In this document: positions 51,015 through 60,229 of the stretch, piece by piece
Position numbering within the stretch: the stretch's first letter is position 1
How the letters are laid out: the number at the start of each line of letters is the position of its first letter
Assembly: GCF_014042345.1 (NCBI RefSeq)
Contig: NZ_JACEZT010000007.1
Coordinates: 124,001 to 188,000, forward strand
DNA from: Rugamonas brunnea
Lineage (GTDB): Bacteria > Pseudomonadota > Gammaproteobacteria > Burkholderiales > Burkholderiaceae_D
Reading direction: 5' to 3'
Length of the DNA: 64,000 nt
Notes under the pieces: generated by a model
The model's database searches: none
What the model saw: the letters and a program-made list of their open reading frames with translations, nothing else
What the model was told of the DNA's origin: nothing
Position numbers and translations under genes: made by a program

Positions 51015-51657
51015 TGCCGCGCTTGAGCGCGATGGTGACGGCGTGGGTGCGGTCGTTGGCCATCAACTTGGCCAGCACGTTCTTCATGTGCGCCTTGACG
51101 GTCTCCTCGGAAATGGCCAGTTGCGCCGCGATGCGCTTGTTGGAATGGCCGGTGGCGGCGTAGCCCAGCACCTCCACCTCGCGCGGGCTGAGCGGCCCCT
51201 GGCCCATGTGCTGCGCCAGTTCCATCGCCACCTCGGGCGGAATGCGGCGCGCGCCGGCGTGGACGGCGCGGATGGTGTCGAGCAGTTCCTTGCGCAGGGT
51301 GCTCTTGAGCAGGAAGCCGGCCGCGCCGCCCTGCACGGCGCGCAGGATCTGGGCGTCGCCCTTGTAGGTGGTCAGCATGACGACGCGCGCCTGCGGGAAC
51401 TCGCGGCGGATCTCCAGCAGGGCCGAGACGCCGCATTGCTCGGGCATGGCGATGTCCATCACCGTCACGTCCGGCGGGCAGGCGCGGAACTGCTGCACGG
51501 CCTCGCGGCCATTGCCGGCTTCGCCGGCCACCCGCATGTCCGGCTGGCTGGCGATGGCCTCGACCAGGCCGGCCCGCATCAGCGGATGATCGTCCACCAC
51601 CAGCACGCTGATGGGGCGGGGGGCGGGGCTGTCCTGCATGGCGTGGTGTGCGTTCAA
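51001..51657 (-). CDS. NarL/LuxR-type response regulator
   Basis: A 218-residue regulator with a complete receiver (VVDDHPLMRAGL, Asp in TVMDIAMPE, VVMLTTYKG, GFLLKS) and LuxR domain (LSPREVEVLGYAATGHSNKRIAAQL). The TTG at 51657 has GGAAAG 5-10 bases upstream; the ATG at 51639 is the alternative. Its last 50 residues closely match the regulator at 41765. The kinase gene lies 28 bases upstream on the same strand, in the order kinase-regulator, suggesting one operon. Confidence 0.9.
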   Translation of the reverse strand: MNAHHAMQDSPAPRPISVLVVDDHPLMRAGLVEAIASQPDMRVAGEAGNGREAVQQFRACPPDVTVMDIAMPEQCGVSALLEIRREFPQARVVMLTTYKGDAQILRAVQGGAAGFLLKSTLRKELLDTIRAVHAGARRIPPEVAMELAQHMGQGPLSPREVEVLGYAATGHSNKRIAAQLAISEETVKAHMKNVLAKLMANDRTHAVTIALKRGIIAL

Positions 51658-51685
51658 TGCGGCTTTCCGGTTTGGTTCAGGCGCC

Positions 51686-52531
51686 TCAATGGCGGCCCAA
51701 TAGTTTTAGTATAGTGCGGTCCAGCCAGCGGCGCAGCGGGTGCTGGTCGGCGTCCGCGTAGGCCAGTGGCGCGGGCACGGTCAGCGCCACCTCGGTGCCC
51801 TGGCCGGGGCGGCTCCAGATCTCCAGCCTGCCACCCAGGCCGTGGGCGCGCTCGCGCATGCCGGTCAAGCCCCAGTGGCCATGGCGGCGGCCGCTGGCCC
51901 GGGTCTGCTCGTCGATGCCCTGGCCGTCATCCTGCACGCGCAGGCGGAAATCGTCGCAGCCGTAGGCCATGGTCAGCGTCACCGTGCGCGCGCGGGCGTG
52001 GCGGAAAGCGTTCGACAGCGCCTCGCGGGCGATGCAGTTCACCTCGTCGGTCAGCAAGGCTTGCATGCGCCGCCGCGCGCCTTCCACGGTGAACCGGAAG
52101 CGCACGCCGTATTCGCCGCCCATGGCGCAGCCGGCGGCGTTGAGCGACTGCGCCAGGTCGCTGCCTAATTCGAGGCTGCCGCGCAAGTCCATCACCTGGT
52201 CGCGGCCGGCCGCCATCACCTCGTCGGCGCTGTCGAGGATCTGCTCCATGGTCGCGCGCGCGGCCGCCGCCTCCGGTGGCAGTTGGTCGATGGCGGTCTG
52301 GAAGCGCAGCGTCAGGCTTTGCACGCCTTGTAGCAGGGTGTCGTGCAGGGCGCGCGCGATGCGTTCGCGCTCAAGCTGGCGTGCCTTGAGCTGGGTCTGG
52401 ACGCGTTCGGTGATTTGCCGGATGCGCCACAGGTAGACCAGGTACAGCAGGCCGGCCACCATGATGGGGAACAGCAGGCGGAACCAGCCCGTGTGCAGCC
52501 ATGCCGGCAGCAACGGTATGTCGGTGCTCAT
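51686..52531 (-). CDS. Short histidine kinase lacking a sensory propeller
   Basis: A 281-residue kinase: a single TM (about residues 16-37), HisKA_3 with ERIARALHDTLLQGVQSL, and HATPase (DDGQGIDEQ, HWGLTGMRERAHG). It is clearly homologous to the C-terminal third of the propeller kinase at 42457, including the post-kinase tail. AAAGGA precedes the ATG at 52531. With only about 15 residues outside the membrane, sensing must be internal to the membrane, cytoplasmic, or by a partner. It lies directly upstream of its response regulator gene. Confidence 0.9.
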   Translation of the reverse strand: MSTDIPLLPAWLHTGWFRLLFPIMVAGLLYLVYLWRIRQITERVQTQLKARQLERERIARALHDTLLQGVQSLTLRFQTAIDQLPPEAAAARATMEQILDSADEVMAAGRDQVMDLRGSLELGSDLAQSLNAAGCAMGGEYGVRFRFTVEGARRRMQALLTDEVNCIAREALSNAFRHARARTVTLTMAYGCDDFRLRVQDDGQGIDEQTRASGRRHGHWGLTGMRERAHGLGGRLEIWSRPGQGTEVALTVPAPLAYADADQHPLRRWLDRTILKLLGRH

Positions 52532-52631
52532 GTCCGTCCTTTGCTGGCGTTGGAGTCGCTTGAATGTTGGAACTTGCGCTATTTTGCCTGACTTCGCGGG
52601 ACTCTGCGGTCCACCGACCAAAAATGATGGG

Positions 52632-52660
52632 CGCCGCCTCCCTCGAAAGAGTAGGCGGCG
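52632..52660. other. GAAA-capped hairpin in the divergent gap
   Basis: CGCCGCCT (52632-52639) pairs with AGGCGGCG (52653-52660), with an inner CTC-GAAA-GAG stem-loop. It sits between the short kinase and the MuiA-type gene, before a TTGACA at 52689. It lacks a T-run, so it may be an mRNA leader or operator rather than a terminator. Confidence 0.45.
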
Positions 52661-52745
52661 ATTCCTTTCGAAATGCGTAATGGCAAAATTGACATTTTTA
52701 TCAAAGCGCAGCAGTATTGCCGGATCTTCACAACCAGCAAGCGCC

Positions 52746-54350
52746 ATGACTCCCACCCGTATCGCCATCCTGTTGACACTCGCTTCCACCGCGCACGGCC
52801 TGGCCTGCGCCGAGGACGCGCCCATCACCAGCGTCACCCTGTACCCGGGCAGCGCCATGGTGGAGCGCAGCGGCGCCGTCCAGCCGGGCATGACGCATCT
52901 CGACATCAGCGGCCTGCCGGCCGGCTTCGACCTGCGCACCTTGCGGGTGCAAGCGTCGGCCGGCATCCAGGTGGGCCAGGTCGTCACGCGCGACGTGGGC
53001 AAGGAGGAGGCGGCCAACGCGCGCCAGGCCGAGCTGGAGGCGCGCATCCAGGCGCTGCAGGACAGCAAGGACGTGCTCAACGTGGACGCGAAATCGGCCG
53101 CGCTGGTGCAGAACTACCTGGAGCACCTGAACGGCGCGGGCCCGGCCGACCGGGCGCCGGTGGCCGCCGATGGCAAGGCCATGGGCGCCATGCTCGACAC
53201 GATCCGCCGCGGCGCCCACGATGCCTTCAGCCAGATCCAGCGCACCCAGGTGCAAATGCGCGAGATCGACCGCAAGATCGCCGTGTTGCAGGGGGAGCTG
53301 GACAAGGTGCGCGGCGGTGGCCGCGAGCAGCGTAGCATCAGCGTGCAACTGGCCGTGCGGCAGGCGGGCACGGTGCGCGTGTCCTATCAGGTCAATGGCG
53401 CCGGATGGAAGCCGGTGTACCGCGCCAGCCTCGACGCGGGCGCGTCGCGCGTGGAGCTGGAGCGGCTGGCCGCCGTGTCGCAGAAGACGGGCGAGGACTG
53501 GAATGGTGTGGCGCTGAAGCTGTCCACCGGCCAGCCGCGCCGTTCGCCGGACGCGCCCGACCCGCAACCGCGCCTGCTGACCTATTACAAGCCGGTCGCC
53601 GAGAGCAAGGTGGCCGCCTATGGCTACGCGCCGATGCCGGCGCCCGCCCCGGCTCCGGCGCCCATGGTGGCGATGGCCGCGCGCGCTCCGGCGGGCGAGC
53701 CTTACATTCCGCCCGTGATCGAGGAGCAGGGTGCGTTCGACACGGAATTCAGCGTGCCCAACCGCGTCACCCTGCCGGCGGACGGGCGGGAAGTGACGGT
53801 GGCGTTATCGAGCCAGCCGGTGCCCGTCACGCAGCGCATCCGCGTGGTGCCGCGCCAGGACAAGTCGGCCGTGGTGACGGCCGAGGCGGCGCGGCCGGCC
53901 GGCGTGTGGCTGGCGGGGAATGTGCAGTTGTTCCGCGATGGCGGCTATGTCGGGGCGACGCATTGGAACCCGCAGGCGTCGGAGCGGCTGGTGCTGCCAT
54001 TCGGGCGCGACGAGTTGATCCGGGTGGCCGTGGACCGGGCCAGCCAGCAATCGGGGACGGGCGGCTTGTTGGCGCAGCACGGCGAGCGCGAGGTGACGGA
54101 CGTGTACACCATCACCAGTTTCCATACGGCGCCGGTGCGGGTGCTGGTGCTGGAAGCGTCGCCGGTCAGCACGTCCGACGAGATCAAGGTGCGCGCCACG
54201 TTCGGGCCGCAGCCCACCATCACGCAATGGGAACAGCGCCAGGGCGTGGTCGGCTGGGATCAGCCACTGGCGCCGCATGAAACGCTGAAGATCAGCGCCG
54301 GGTATGCGATCAGCTATCCGAAGGAGGGCACCGTTACTGGCCTGCCGTAA
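52746..54350 (+). CDS. MuiA-family (DUF4139) exported protein
   Basis: A 534-residue protein with a signal peptide (residues 1-22, ending ACA). The N-terminal SVTLYPGSAMVERSG strand, a coiled-coil of about 100 residues (about 85-190) and the DUF4139 beta domain (VRVSYQVNGAGWKPVYRASLD; DGREVTVALSSQPV) follow in order. The family is called mucoidy inhibitor-like from limited evidence. A Pro/Ala/Met-rich linker (about residues 297-325) separates the halves. The ATG at 52746 is chosen for the signal peptide. Role in the envelope is unknown. Confidence 0.85.
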   Translation: MTPTRIAILLTLASTAHGLACAEDAPITSVTLYPGSAMVERSGAVQPGMTHLDISGLPAGFDLRTLRVQASAGIQVGQVVTRDVGKEEAANARQAELEARIQALQDSKDVLNVDAKSAALVQNYLEHLNGAGPADRAPVAADGKAMGAMLDTIRRGAHDAFSQIQRTQVQMREIDRKIAVLQGELDKVRGGGREQRSISVQLAVRQAGTVRVSYQVNGAGWKPVYRASLDAGASRVELERLAAVSQKTGEDWNGVALKLSTGQPRRSPDAPDPQPRLLTYYKPVAESKVAAYGYAPMPAPAPAPAPMVAMAARAPAGEPYIPPVIEEQGAFDTEFSVPNRVTLPADGREVTVALSSQPVPVTQRIRVVPRQDKSAVVTAEAARPAGVWLAGNVQLFRDGGYVGATHWNPQASERLVLPFGRDELIRVAVDRASQQSGTGGLLAQHGEREVTDVYTITSFHTAPVRVLVLEASPVSTSDEIKVRATFGPQPTITQWEQRQGVVGWDQPLAPHETLKISAGYAISYPKEGTVTGLP

Positions 54351-54467
54351 GTGAGGGCAAGCGATGCGCTCCATGGGTACCCGCTTTCTCGGGTACGACG
54401 TGCACAGGTGGCCGTGGAGCGCTGATCGAGGCGGCGGGCGGCGCGCGGACGGCGCCGCCGGGAGGGA

Positions 54468-55370
54468 TTACCAGTCGTCGCTGCCGCCACCGCCGCTGTT
54501 GTCATCCCACGAGCCGCTGTCGCTCACGCCGAAGTCGGTGCCGCCCATGTCGTCGCCGGCCAGGTTGTTACGCTGGGTGGGATCGTCATAGATGATGTCG
54601 TTGCGGGTGTCGCTGTGGCCGCGCTCGCGGCTGCCGTTGTCGCCCTCGGTGAAGTGGCGCATCAGCGCTTCGCCGGCCACCACGCCGGCGCCCACGGCAG
54701 CACCCGTGGCCAGGCCGCCCATGATGCGCGAACCCATGCCCGGCGCCTGGGGCTGGCCCATGCCTTGCTGGCCCCAGCCCTGCGGCTGGCCGTAACCGGG
54801 GTTGTAGCCGGGGTTGTAACCCTGCGGCGCGCCCGGAGCGTAGGGCGCCATGCCGGCCGGGCCCTGCATGCCGGCCTGGCGGCGCGCCATGAAGCGGCTG
54901 GCCAGCACGATGAAGCCGACCAGGCCGGCGCCCAGGATCAGCAGCATGCCCCAGGGCAGGCCGCTATTGGCCGGACGCGGCGCCGGCTGCTGCTGGCCGT
55001 AGTTGGGGTGGGTGATGGGGGCGGCGGCCGCACGCGGCGTCGGCTGGGCCAGCAACTGGCGCAGCTTGTCCACCGCGCCCGGTTTGGCGAACGGCAGGCC
55101 GGGCGCCAGTTGCTCGGCCTTGCTCAATTCGGCCTGGGCCTGGCTCATCTTGCCTTGCTTGGCCAGCAGTTCCGCTTCGACAAAGTGGGCCTTGCCGCTG
55201 TTGGGGTGGTCGCGCAGCACCTGGTCCATCATTGCCTGCGCTTCCGTGAATTTGCCCGCTTCGGCGGCCAGATACACTTCGTGCATGGTGGGATCGGCCG
55301 CGAACACCGGGGCGCTCAACGCTAGCGCGGACGCGATCAGGGTGGTGCGGACGAGTTTTAGTGCAGTCAT
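54468..55370 (-). CDS. TPR-containing exported/membrane protein
   Basis: A 300-residue protein with a signal peptide (LIASALALSAPVFA, residues about 10-24), two or three TPR-like helices (about 27-90), a TM segment (about 137-158), a Gly/Gln/Pro-Tyr low-complexity region (GYNPGYNPGYGQPQGWG), a Gly/Ala helix that may contact membrane (GGLATGAAVGAGVVAGE) and an acidic tail ending GGGGSDDW. The start at 55370 has GGAGG upstream. Function unknown; the TPR part suggests protein binding on the outer face. Confidence 0.78.
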   Translation of the reverse strand: MTALKLVRTTLIASALALSAPVFAADPTMHEVYLAAEAGKFTEAQAMMDQVLRDHPNSGKAHFVEAELLAKQGKMSQAQAELSKAEQLAPGLPFAKPGAVDKLRQLLAQPTPRAAAAPITHPNYGQQQPAPRPANSGLPWGMLLILGAGLVGFIVLASRFMARRQAGMQGPAGMAPYAPGAPQGYNPGYNPGYGQPQGWGQQGMGQPQAPGMGSRIMGGLATGAAVGAGVVAGEALMRHFTEGDNGSRERGHSDTRNDIIYDDPTQRNNLAGDDMGGTDFGVSDSGSWDDNSGGGGSDDW

Positions 55371-55491
55371 GGTTAAAGCCTCCGTGAGAGATGGGCCCCA
55401 GATAGGGGCGGCGGCGGATTTTACAAGAGACGTCAACACGCGTGACTTTTTCTCTACATTAACATTTACACACGGCAATATTTAGCCGGAT

Positions 55492-55540
55492 TTGATGTGG
55501 ATCAAGTTTTTTTCCGATTAGAGTCAATACACTGGTCGGC
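55492..55540 (+). promoter_or_regulatory. FNR-type class II promoter of the GGDEF-EAL gene
   Basis: TTGATGTGGATCAA (55492-55505) is a perfect match to TTGAT-N4-ATCAA. A -10 TACACT lies at 55528-55533, predicting a start near 55540, so the box centre (55498.5) is at -41.5. The leader would be about 30 bases to the ATG at 55570. Confidence 0.85.
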
Positions 55541-55569
55541 ATCCCGAGTTTACCCCCATAGCCGTAATC

Positions 55570-57900
55570 ATGACCACACCTCCGCTGCCATCGGACTTGT
55601 CCACGATGGCAGATGCCTCGCCCGGCCATGGCGCCTTGCCGCGCCGCACGATCTTGGCCGAAACACCTTGCGATCCCGATTTCAGCCCGCGCTCCCATAA
55701 TTGCGACTGGCTCAGTTCGGGAGGCGTGCTGCCGGGCGCCGGCGCGCCCGATGCGCCCGATGCGCCCGATGCGCCGACCCGCCGTCCCGACTTTTGCTGG
55801 GCCGTACTGGATGCCCTTGACGACTGCATGGCTGTGCTTGATGGCAACGGCACTGTGCTGGCCGTCAACGCTGCCTGGCGCCGTGGCGCGGCGGCCGCCA
55901 CCGGCTGTGGCACGCTGGCCCGCGTCACCGTGGGCAGCGATTTTCCGAGTCTGTGCCGCGCCGCCGCCGGCCTGGGTGACGTGGTCGACGCCGTCGATAC
56001 CGGCGGCGGCGACGATAATGCGGCGCTGGCCGTGCACGATGGCATCCTGGCGGTGCTGGCGGGCCGGCGCGGCAGCTACCGCGTGGAATACTGCGGCGAC
56101 CATCCGCGTCCCGATAGCTGGTGGCGCCTGCGCGTCACGCCGCTGGGGCAGGGCTGGCCCGGCGCCATCGTCACGCTGGCCGATATCACGGCCGGCCGCC
56201 GCAACGAGGAAGCGCTGCGCGTGGCCGCCGTCGCGTTCGAAACCACGGAAGGCATGCTGGTGACGGACGCCAATGGCGTGATCCTGCGCGTCAACAAGGC
56301 CTTCACGGCCATCACCGGCTACGACTCGCATGAGGTGGCGGGCAAGACCCCGGCCGTGCTCAGTTCGGGCCGCCACGGCCCCGATTTCTACAAGACCATG
56401 TGGCAAAGCCTGCGCGTGCGCGGCCGCTGGGACGGCGAGATCTGGAACCGCCGCAAGAACGGCGAGGTGTATCCGGAGCGGCTGACCGTGACGGCCGTGC
56501 GCAACGCCGACCAGCTGGCCACGCATTACGTGGCTTCGCTCAGCGACATCACGCTCAGCAAGGCCGCCACCGACGAGATCAAGAACCTGGCGTTCTACGA
56601 CCCGCTCACGCGCCTGCCCAACCGCCGCCTGCTGCTTGAGCGGCTCAAGCAGGCCTTGCATGTGCTGGCGCGCAGCCACAGCATCAACGCCTTGATGTTC
56701 ATCGACCTCGATAACTTCAAGACCCTCAACGACACCCTGGGCCACAACGTGGGCGACCTGCTGCTGCAGCAGGTGGCCGAGCGGCTGCAAGCATGCCTGC
56801 GCGAGTGCGATACGGTGGCGCGCCTGGGCGGTGACGAATTCGTGGTGCTGATCGAGGGCCTGGACATCGACCCCATGGGCGCGGCCACCAAGACCGAGAT
56901 GGTGGCGCACAAGATCCTGGCCAGCCTGAACCAGCCCTACCAGCTGGCCCACCACAACTGCCGCAGCACGCCCAGCATCGGCATCACGCTGTTCGCCGAC
57001 CACCGCCAGCAACCGGATGAAGTGCTGGTGCAGGCCGACATCGCCATGTACCAGGCCAAGAAGGCGGGCCGCAACGGCATGCGCTTCTTCGACCAGCAGA
57101 TGCAGGACAACATCACGGCCCGCGCCCAGCTGGAGGAGCAGATGTGCCTGGCGCTGGAGCAGGACCAGTTCCGCCTGTACTACCAGGTGCAGGTGGACCA
57201 GCATGGCTGCGCGCTGGGCGCCGAAGCCCTGATCCGCTGGGAGCGGCCCGATGGCGGCTTCGTATCGCCGGCCCAGTTCATCCCGCTGGCCGAGGAGACG
57301 GGGTTGATCCTGCCGATCGGCGACTGGGTGCTGGAGCAGGCTTGCGCCCAGTTGCACGCATGGCAGCGGGATGCGCGCACGCGCGCGCTGGTGCTGGCCA
57401 TCAATGTGAGCGCGCGCCAGTTCCGCCAGCACCAGTTCGTCGACCATGTGCGCAACGCGCTGCAGCGCTACCATTTGCCGCCGGGCGTGCTCAAGCTGGA
57501 ACTGACGGAGAGCATCCTGGTCGACAACATCGAGGAAACCATCGCCACCATGAAGGAGCTCAAGGCGCTGGGCATCAAGTTCTCGCTTGATGATTTCGGC
57601 ACCGGCTATTCGTCGCTGCAATACCTGAAGCGGCTGCCGCTGGACCAGCTCAAGATCGACCAGTCGTTCGTGCGCGACCTGGCCACCGATGGCAGCGACC
57701 AGGCCATCGTCAGCACCATCATCGGCATGGCGACCAGCCTGCACCTGGATGTGATCGCGGAAGGGGTGGAGACGGAGCTGCAACGCCAGCGGCTGGAAGC
57801 GGCCGGCTGCCGCCACTACCAGGGGTATTTATATGGCCGGCCCTTGCCGCTGGCCGACTTCGAGCAACTGGTGACGCGCTGCGGTGTGCCACCGGCCTGA
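55570..57900 (+). CDS. PAS-GGDEF-EAL cyclic-di-GMP turnover protein
   Basis: A 776-residue cytoplasmic protein. Residues about 1-75 are low-complexity with DAPDAPDAP repeats; PAS-like domains span about 75-200 and 215-330 (TTEGMLVTDANGVILRVNKAF); GGDEF is intact at about 420-424 (LGGDEFVVLIEG); EAL is intact at 552-554 (GAEALIRW), with downstream catalytic motifs ELTESILVDN, DDFGTGYSSL and EGVET. Both synthase and hydrolase activities are possible; the RxxD inhibitory site could not be verified. A consensus FNR site lies upstream, so oxygen limitation probably raises its expression. Confidence 0.93.
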   Translation: MTTPPLPSDLSTMADASPGHGALPRRTILAETPCDPDFSPRSHNCDWLSSGGVLPGAGAPDAPDAPDAPTRRPDFCWAVLDALDDCMAVLDGNGTVLAVNAAWRRGAAAATGCGTLARVTVGSDFPSLCRAAAGLGDVVDAVDTGGGDDNAALAVHDGILAVLAGRRGSYRVEYCGDHPRPDSWWRLRVTPLGQGWPGAIVTLADITAGRRNEEALRVAAVAFETTEGMLVTDANGVILRVNKAFTAITGYDSHEVAGKTPAVLSSGRHGPDFYKTMWQSLRVRGRWDGEIWNRRKNGEVYPERLTVTAVRNADQLATHYVASLSDITLSKAATDEIKNLAFYDPLTRLPNRRLLLERLKQALHVLARSHSINALMFIDLDNFKTLNDTLGHNVGDLLLQQVAERLQACLRECDTVARLGGDEFVVLIEGLDIDPMGAATKTEMVAHKILASLNQPYQLAHHNCRSTPSIGITLFADHRQQPDEVLVQADIAMYQAKKAGRNGMRFFDQQMQDNITARAQLEEQMCLALEQDQFRLYYQVQVDQHGCALGAEALIRWERPDGGFVSPAQFIPLAEETGLILPIGDWVLEQACAQLHAWQRDARTRALVLAINVSARQFRQHQFVDHVRNALQRYHLPPGVLKLELTESILVDNIEETIATMKELKALGIKFSLDDFGTGYSSLQYLKRLPLDQLKIDQSFVRDLATDGSDQAIVSTIIGMATSLHLDVIAEGVETELQRQRLEAAGCRHYQGYLYGRPLPLADFEQLVTRCGVPPA

Positions 57901-57968
57901 CGGCGCGGCACATCGGAATGCCATGGTGGCGCGTCCCCGAGCGTCAGGTGGGGAAAACGGGAACGTAG

Positions 57969-58006
57969 ACGGGACGTACGCCAGATGCAAATGGCTTACG
58001 TCCCGT
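57969..58006. terminator. Long hairpin spanning the stop of the DadA-like gene
   Basis: ACGGGACGTA-C-GCCA (57969-57983) pairs with TGGC-T-TACGTCCCGT (57992-58006) around an 8-base loop: a 14-bp stem with one mismatch. It lies between convergent genes and covers the stop codon (57996-57998) of the minus-strand gene. No T-run follows on either strand, so it may stabilise mRNA ends or terminate weakly. Confidence 0.6.
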
Positions 58007-59249
58007 ATTGTTGGCTGTCCAGGCGGGGTGCGCCCAGCGCCTGGCCGATCACGCCGGCCACCATGTCGGCCGTGGCGGCCGACAGCGTCCAGCCCAGGTG
58101 GCCGTGGCCCGTGTTGTAGAACACGCACGGCGATTTGCCCCGGCCCACGCGCGGCATCAGGTCCGGCATCATGGGCCGCAGGCCGGCCCATGGCGTCATG
58201 TCGCGCGTGCTCACGCCGGGGAAGCATTGCCGCACCCATTCCACCAGCGGCGCGATGCGGTCGGCGCGGATGTCGCGGTTGTAGCCATTGAATTCGGCCG
58301 TGCCGGCCACCCGCAGCCGCTGCTGGCCCAGCCGCGAGGACACCAGCTTGGTGGCGTCGTCGAGCAGGCTGACGGTGGGGGCGGCGGCCTGGCTGGCCGC
58401 GTCGTCCAGCCGCAGCGTGATCGAATAGCCTTTGACCGGATACACGTTGACCCGGTCGCCGACCATGGCCGCCAGCGCGCGGCTGGCGGTGCCGGCGCAG
58501 ATCACCAGGCCGTCGTAATCGCTGGTGCGGCCTTCGCCGTCCTGCTGCACGGTGACCAGGGCGGTGGCGCCGTCGGTCGCCACGGCGCGCACGTCCTGCT
58601 CGTAGCGGAATTCCACGCCCAGCTTGGCCGCTGCCCGCGCCAGCCCGGTGGTGAACAGGTGGATGTCGCCCGTGCTGTCGCTCTCGGTGAAGTAGCCGCC
58701 GTAGTAGTTGCCGGCCAGCGTGGGCTCGATGGCGCGCATCTCCTGTGGCGTGACGGCGCGCCGATCCAGCCCGCCGCGCGCCAGCAGGCCCGACACGCCG
58801 GAAGCGTGCTCGAAGCTGGCGCGGTCGCGGTAGATGTGCAGGATGCCTTCACGCCGGTGGTCGAACGCGATGCCTTCCTCCTCGGCCCAGGCGAACAGGT
58901 GGCCGCGCGCGGCGATGGCCAGTTGCGCCAGGGCGATGGTGTTGCGCTCGTAGCGCGGCATGGCGGCCATGAACTGGGCGAACCACGACAGCTTGTGCCA
59001 GCTCGGCCGGGGATGGAGCAGCAGCGGCGCGTCGGCGCGCAGCATCCATTTCAAGGCCTTGGCGAGGGTGCTCCAGTGGTTCCAGACCTCGGCGTGGCAG
59101 GCCGACAGCTGGCCGCCGTTGGCGTACGAGGTTTCCATGGCCGCATAGCGGTGGCGTTCGAACACGGTGACCTGGTAGCCGCGCCGTGCCAGCGCGTAGG
59201 CCGTGGTGACGCCGGTGATGCCGCCGCCGATAACTGCGATAGTCGTCAT
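57996..59249 (-). CDS. D-amino acid dehydrogenase-like FAD oxidoreductase
   Basis: A 417-residue DAO-family flavoprotein. The dinucleotide-binding motif is AVIGGGITGVTTAYALARRGYQVTVFE (about residues 4-30), followed by ETSYANGGQLSACHAEVWN, which is typical of DadA-type enzymes, and a C-terminal NTGHGHLGWTLSAATADMV FAD block. It oxidises D-amino acids to keto acids, passing electrons to the respiratory chain. The ATG at 59249 is chosen for the short N-terminus; an ATG eight codons earlier is possible. A solute-binding protein gene lies upstream on the same strand. Confidence 0.87.
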   Translation of the reverse strand: MTTIAVIGGGITGVTTAYALARRGYQVTVFERHRYAAMETSYANGGQLSACHAEVWNHWSTLAKALKWMLRADAPLLLHPRPSWHKLSWFAQFMAAMPRYERNTIALAQLAIAARGHLFAWAEEEGIAFDHRREGILHIYRDRASFEHASGVSGLLARGGLDRRAVTPQEMRAIEPTLAGNYYGGYFTESDSTGDIHLFTTGLARAAAKLGVEFRYEQDVRAVATDGATALVTVQQDGEGRTSDYDGLVICAGTASRALAAMVGDRVNVYPVKGYSITLRLDDAASQAAAPTVSLLDDATKLVSSRLGQQRLRVAGTAEFNGYNRDIRADRIAPLVEWVRQCFPGVSTRDMTPWAGLRPMMPDLMPRVGRGKSPCVFYNTGHGHLGWTLSAATADMVAGVIGQALGAPRLDSQQYGT

Positions 59250-59383
59250 GATGTGTGAGGTTGGCGCATGCATCGTGGCCGGGCCGGGCCGGGCCGGCGC
59301 AGCAGCCGCGGCAGGTGCGATGCCTGTGGTGCGCGCATACTGTACCCGAAGCCGGGCCCCGGCTCAATGGCTTTCTGGCGCCG

Positions 59384-60229
59384 CTAGCCCGGCCCGTGCA
59401 GAAAACGCTCGACCGTGTTGCGGATTTCGCCATCCTGCTTCATGTCGCGGATGATGGCGTTGAACTGGCGGATGAAGTCCTGCTTGTACGGGAAACGGCC
59501 GTCGTCGCGCATGGTGTAGCCGAGGTGGCCCTGTTCGGCGCTCAGGGCCGCCGTCTCCTCCACGTCCAGCGCGCCCGCTTCGATCAGTTTTTCGTGCCGC
59601 AGCTTGCCCAGTTCCCACACGATGGACAGGCGGTCGTTCAGGTAGCAGTCGATGCGGCCCTTGAGCAGCTTGAGCAGGTTCAGGCGGCTGTTGCGCGCCG
59701 GCAGGGCGCTCAGCAGGCCGGCCCGCACGGCCTCGTCGAACGCCTTGCCGCCGCTGAGGAAGCCGGCGTTGTAGCCGATGCGCAGGCCGTGGTAGTCGGC
59801 CGGCCAGTGCTTCAGGGCGCGTCCGGCGATCGCGGGCCGGTTGCAATAGACCACCAGTTGCTCGGCCATGATGGGTTCCGAGTAGGCCATGTAGGGCCGC
59901 TCGGCCGCGCGCAGGTAGGGCGGGTAGAGGGCGAAGCTCTCGCCCGTCTCCAGCTTGACCAGGCCGCGCTTCCACGGCACTGGTTGCAGCTCGACCTGGT
60001 AGTCGGGCATCTTCCGGAGCGCAGCGCGGATGATGGCCGTGTAGATCCCCTTCATTTCGCCGTTTTCCAGGTAGGAGTAGGGCGGATAGTCGTCGTCGCC
60101 GTAGATGGTGACGGCGATCGGCGGCGCCGTGCCGCCAGCCGGCGTGAGCGGGGCAGCGGCGAGCGCGCCGCCGGCCGCCAGCAGGCAAGCGGCCACGGCG
60201 CGGGACAGGGGAACGGCCGGGGAGTTCAT
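59384..60229 (-). CDS. Periplasmic solute-binding protein (SBP_bac_3-like)
   Basis: A 281-residue protein with a signal peptide (residues 1-25, ending LAAA). The binding-fold start is VTIYGDDDYPPYSYLENGEMKGIYTAIIRAAL, and LRIGYNAGFLSGGKAFDEAV marks domain 2. It looks like an amino acid or related ligand-binding protein of the ABC family. No permease or ATPase gene is nearby, so it may serve an uncoupled transporter or a signalling role. The DadA-like gene follows after 134 bases; a shared D-amino acid theme is possible but not shown. Confidence 0.83.
   Translation of the reverse strand: MNSPAVPLSRAVAACLLAAGGALAAAPLTPAGGTAPPIAVTIYGDDDYPPYSYLENGEMKGIYTAIIRAALRKMPDYQVELQPVPWKRGLVKLETGESFALYPPYLRAAERPYMAYSEPIMAEQLVVYCNRPAIAGRALKHWPADYHGLRIGYNAGFLSGGKAFDEAVRAGLLSALPARNSRLNLLKLLKGRIDCYLNDRLSIVWELGKLRHEKLIEAGALDVEETAALSAEQGHLGYTMRDDGRFPYKQDFIRQFNAIIRDMKQDGEIRNTVERFLHGPG

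Noticed and set aside
52689-52704. TTGACATTTTTATCAA before the MuiA-family gene as an FNR box
   Set aside because: The half-sites are separated by 8 instead of 6 bases; TTGACA may be a plain -35, but no good -10 was found.
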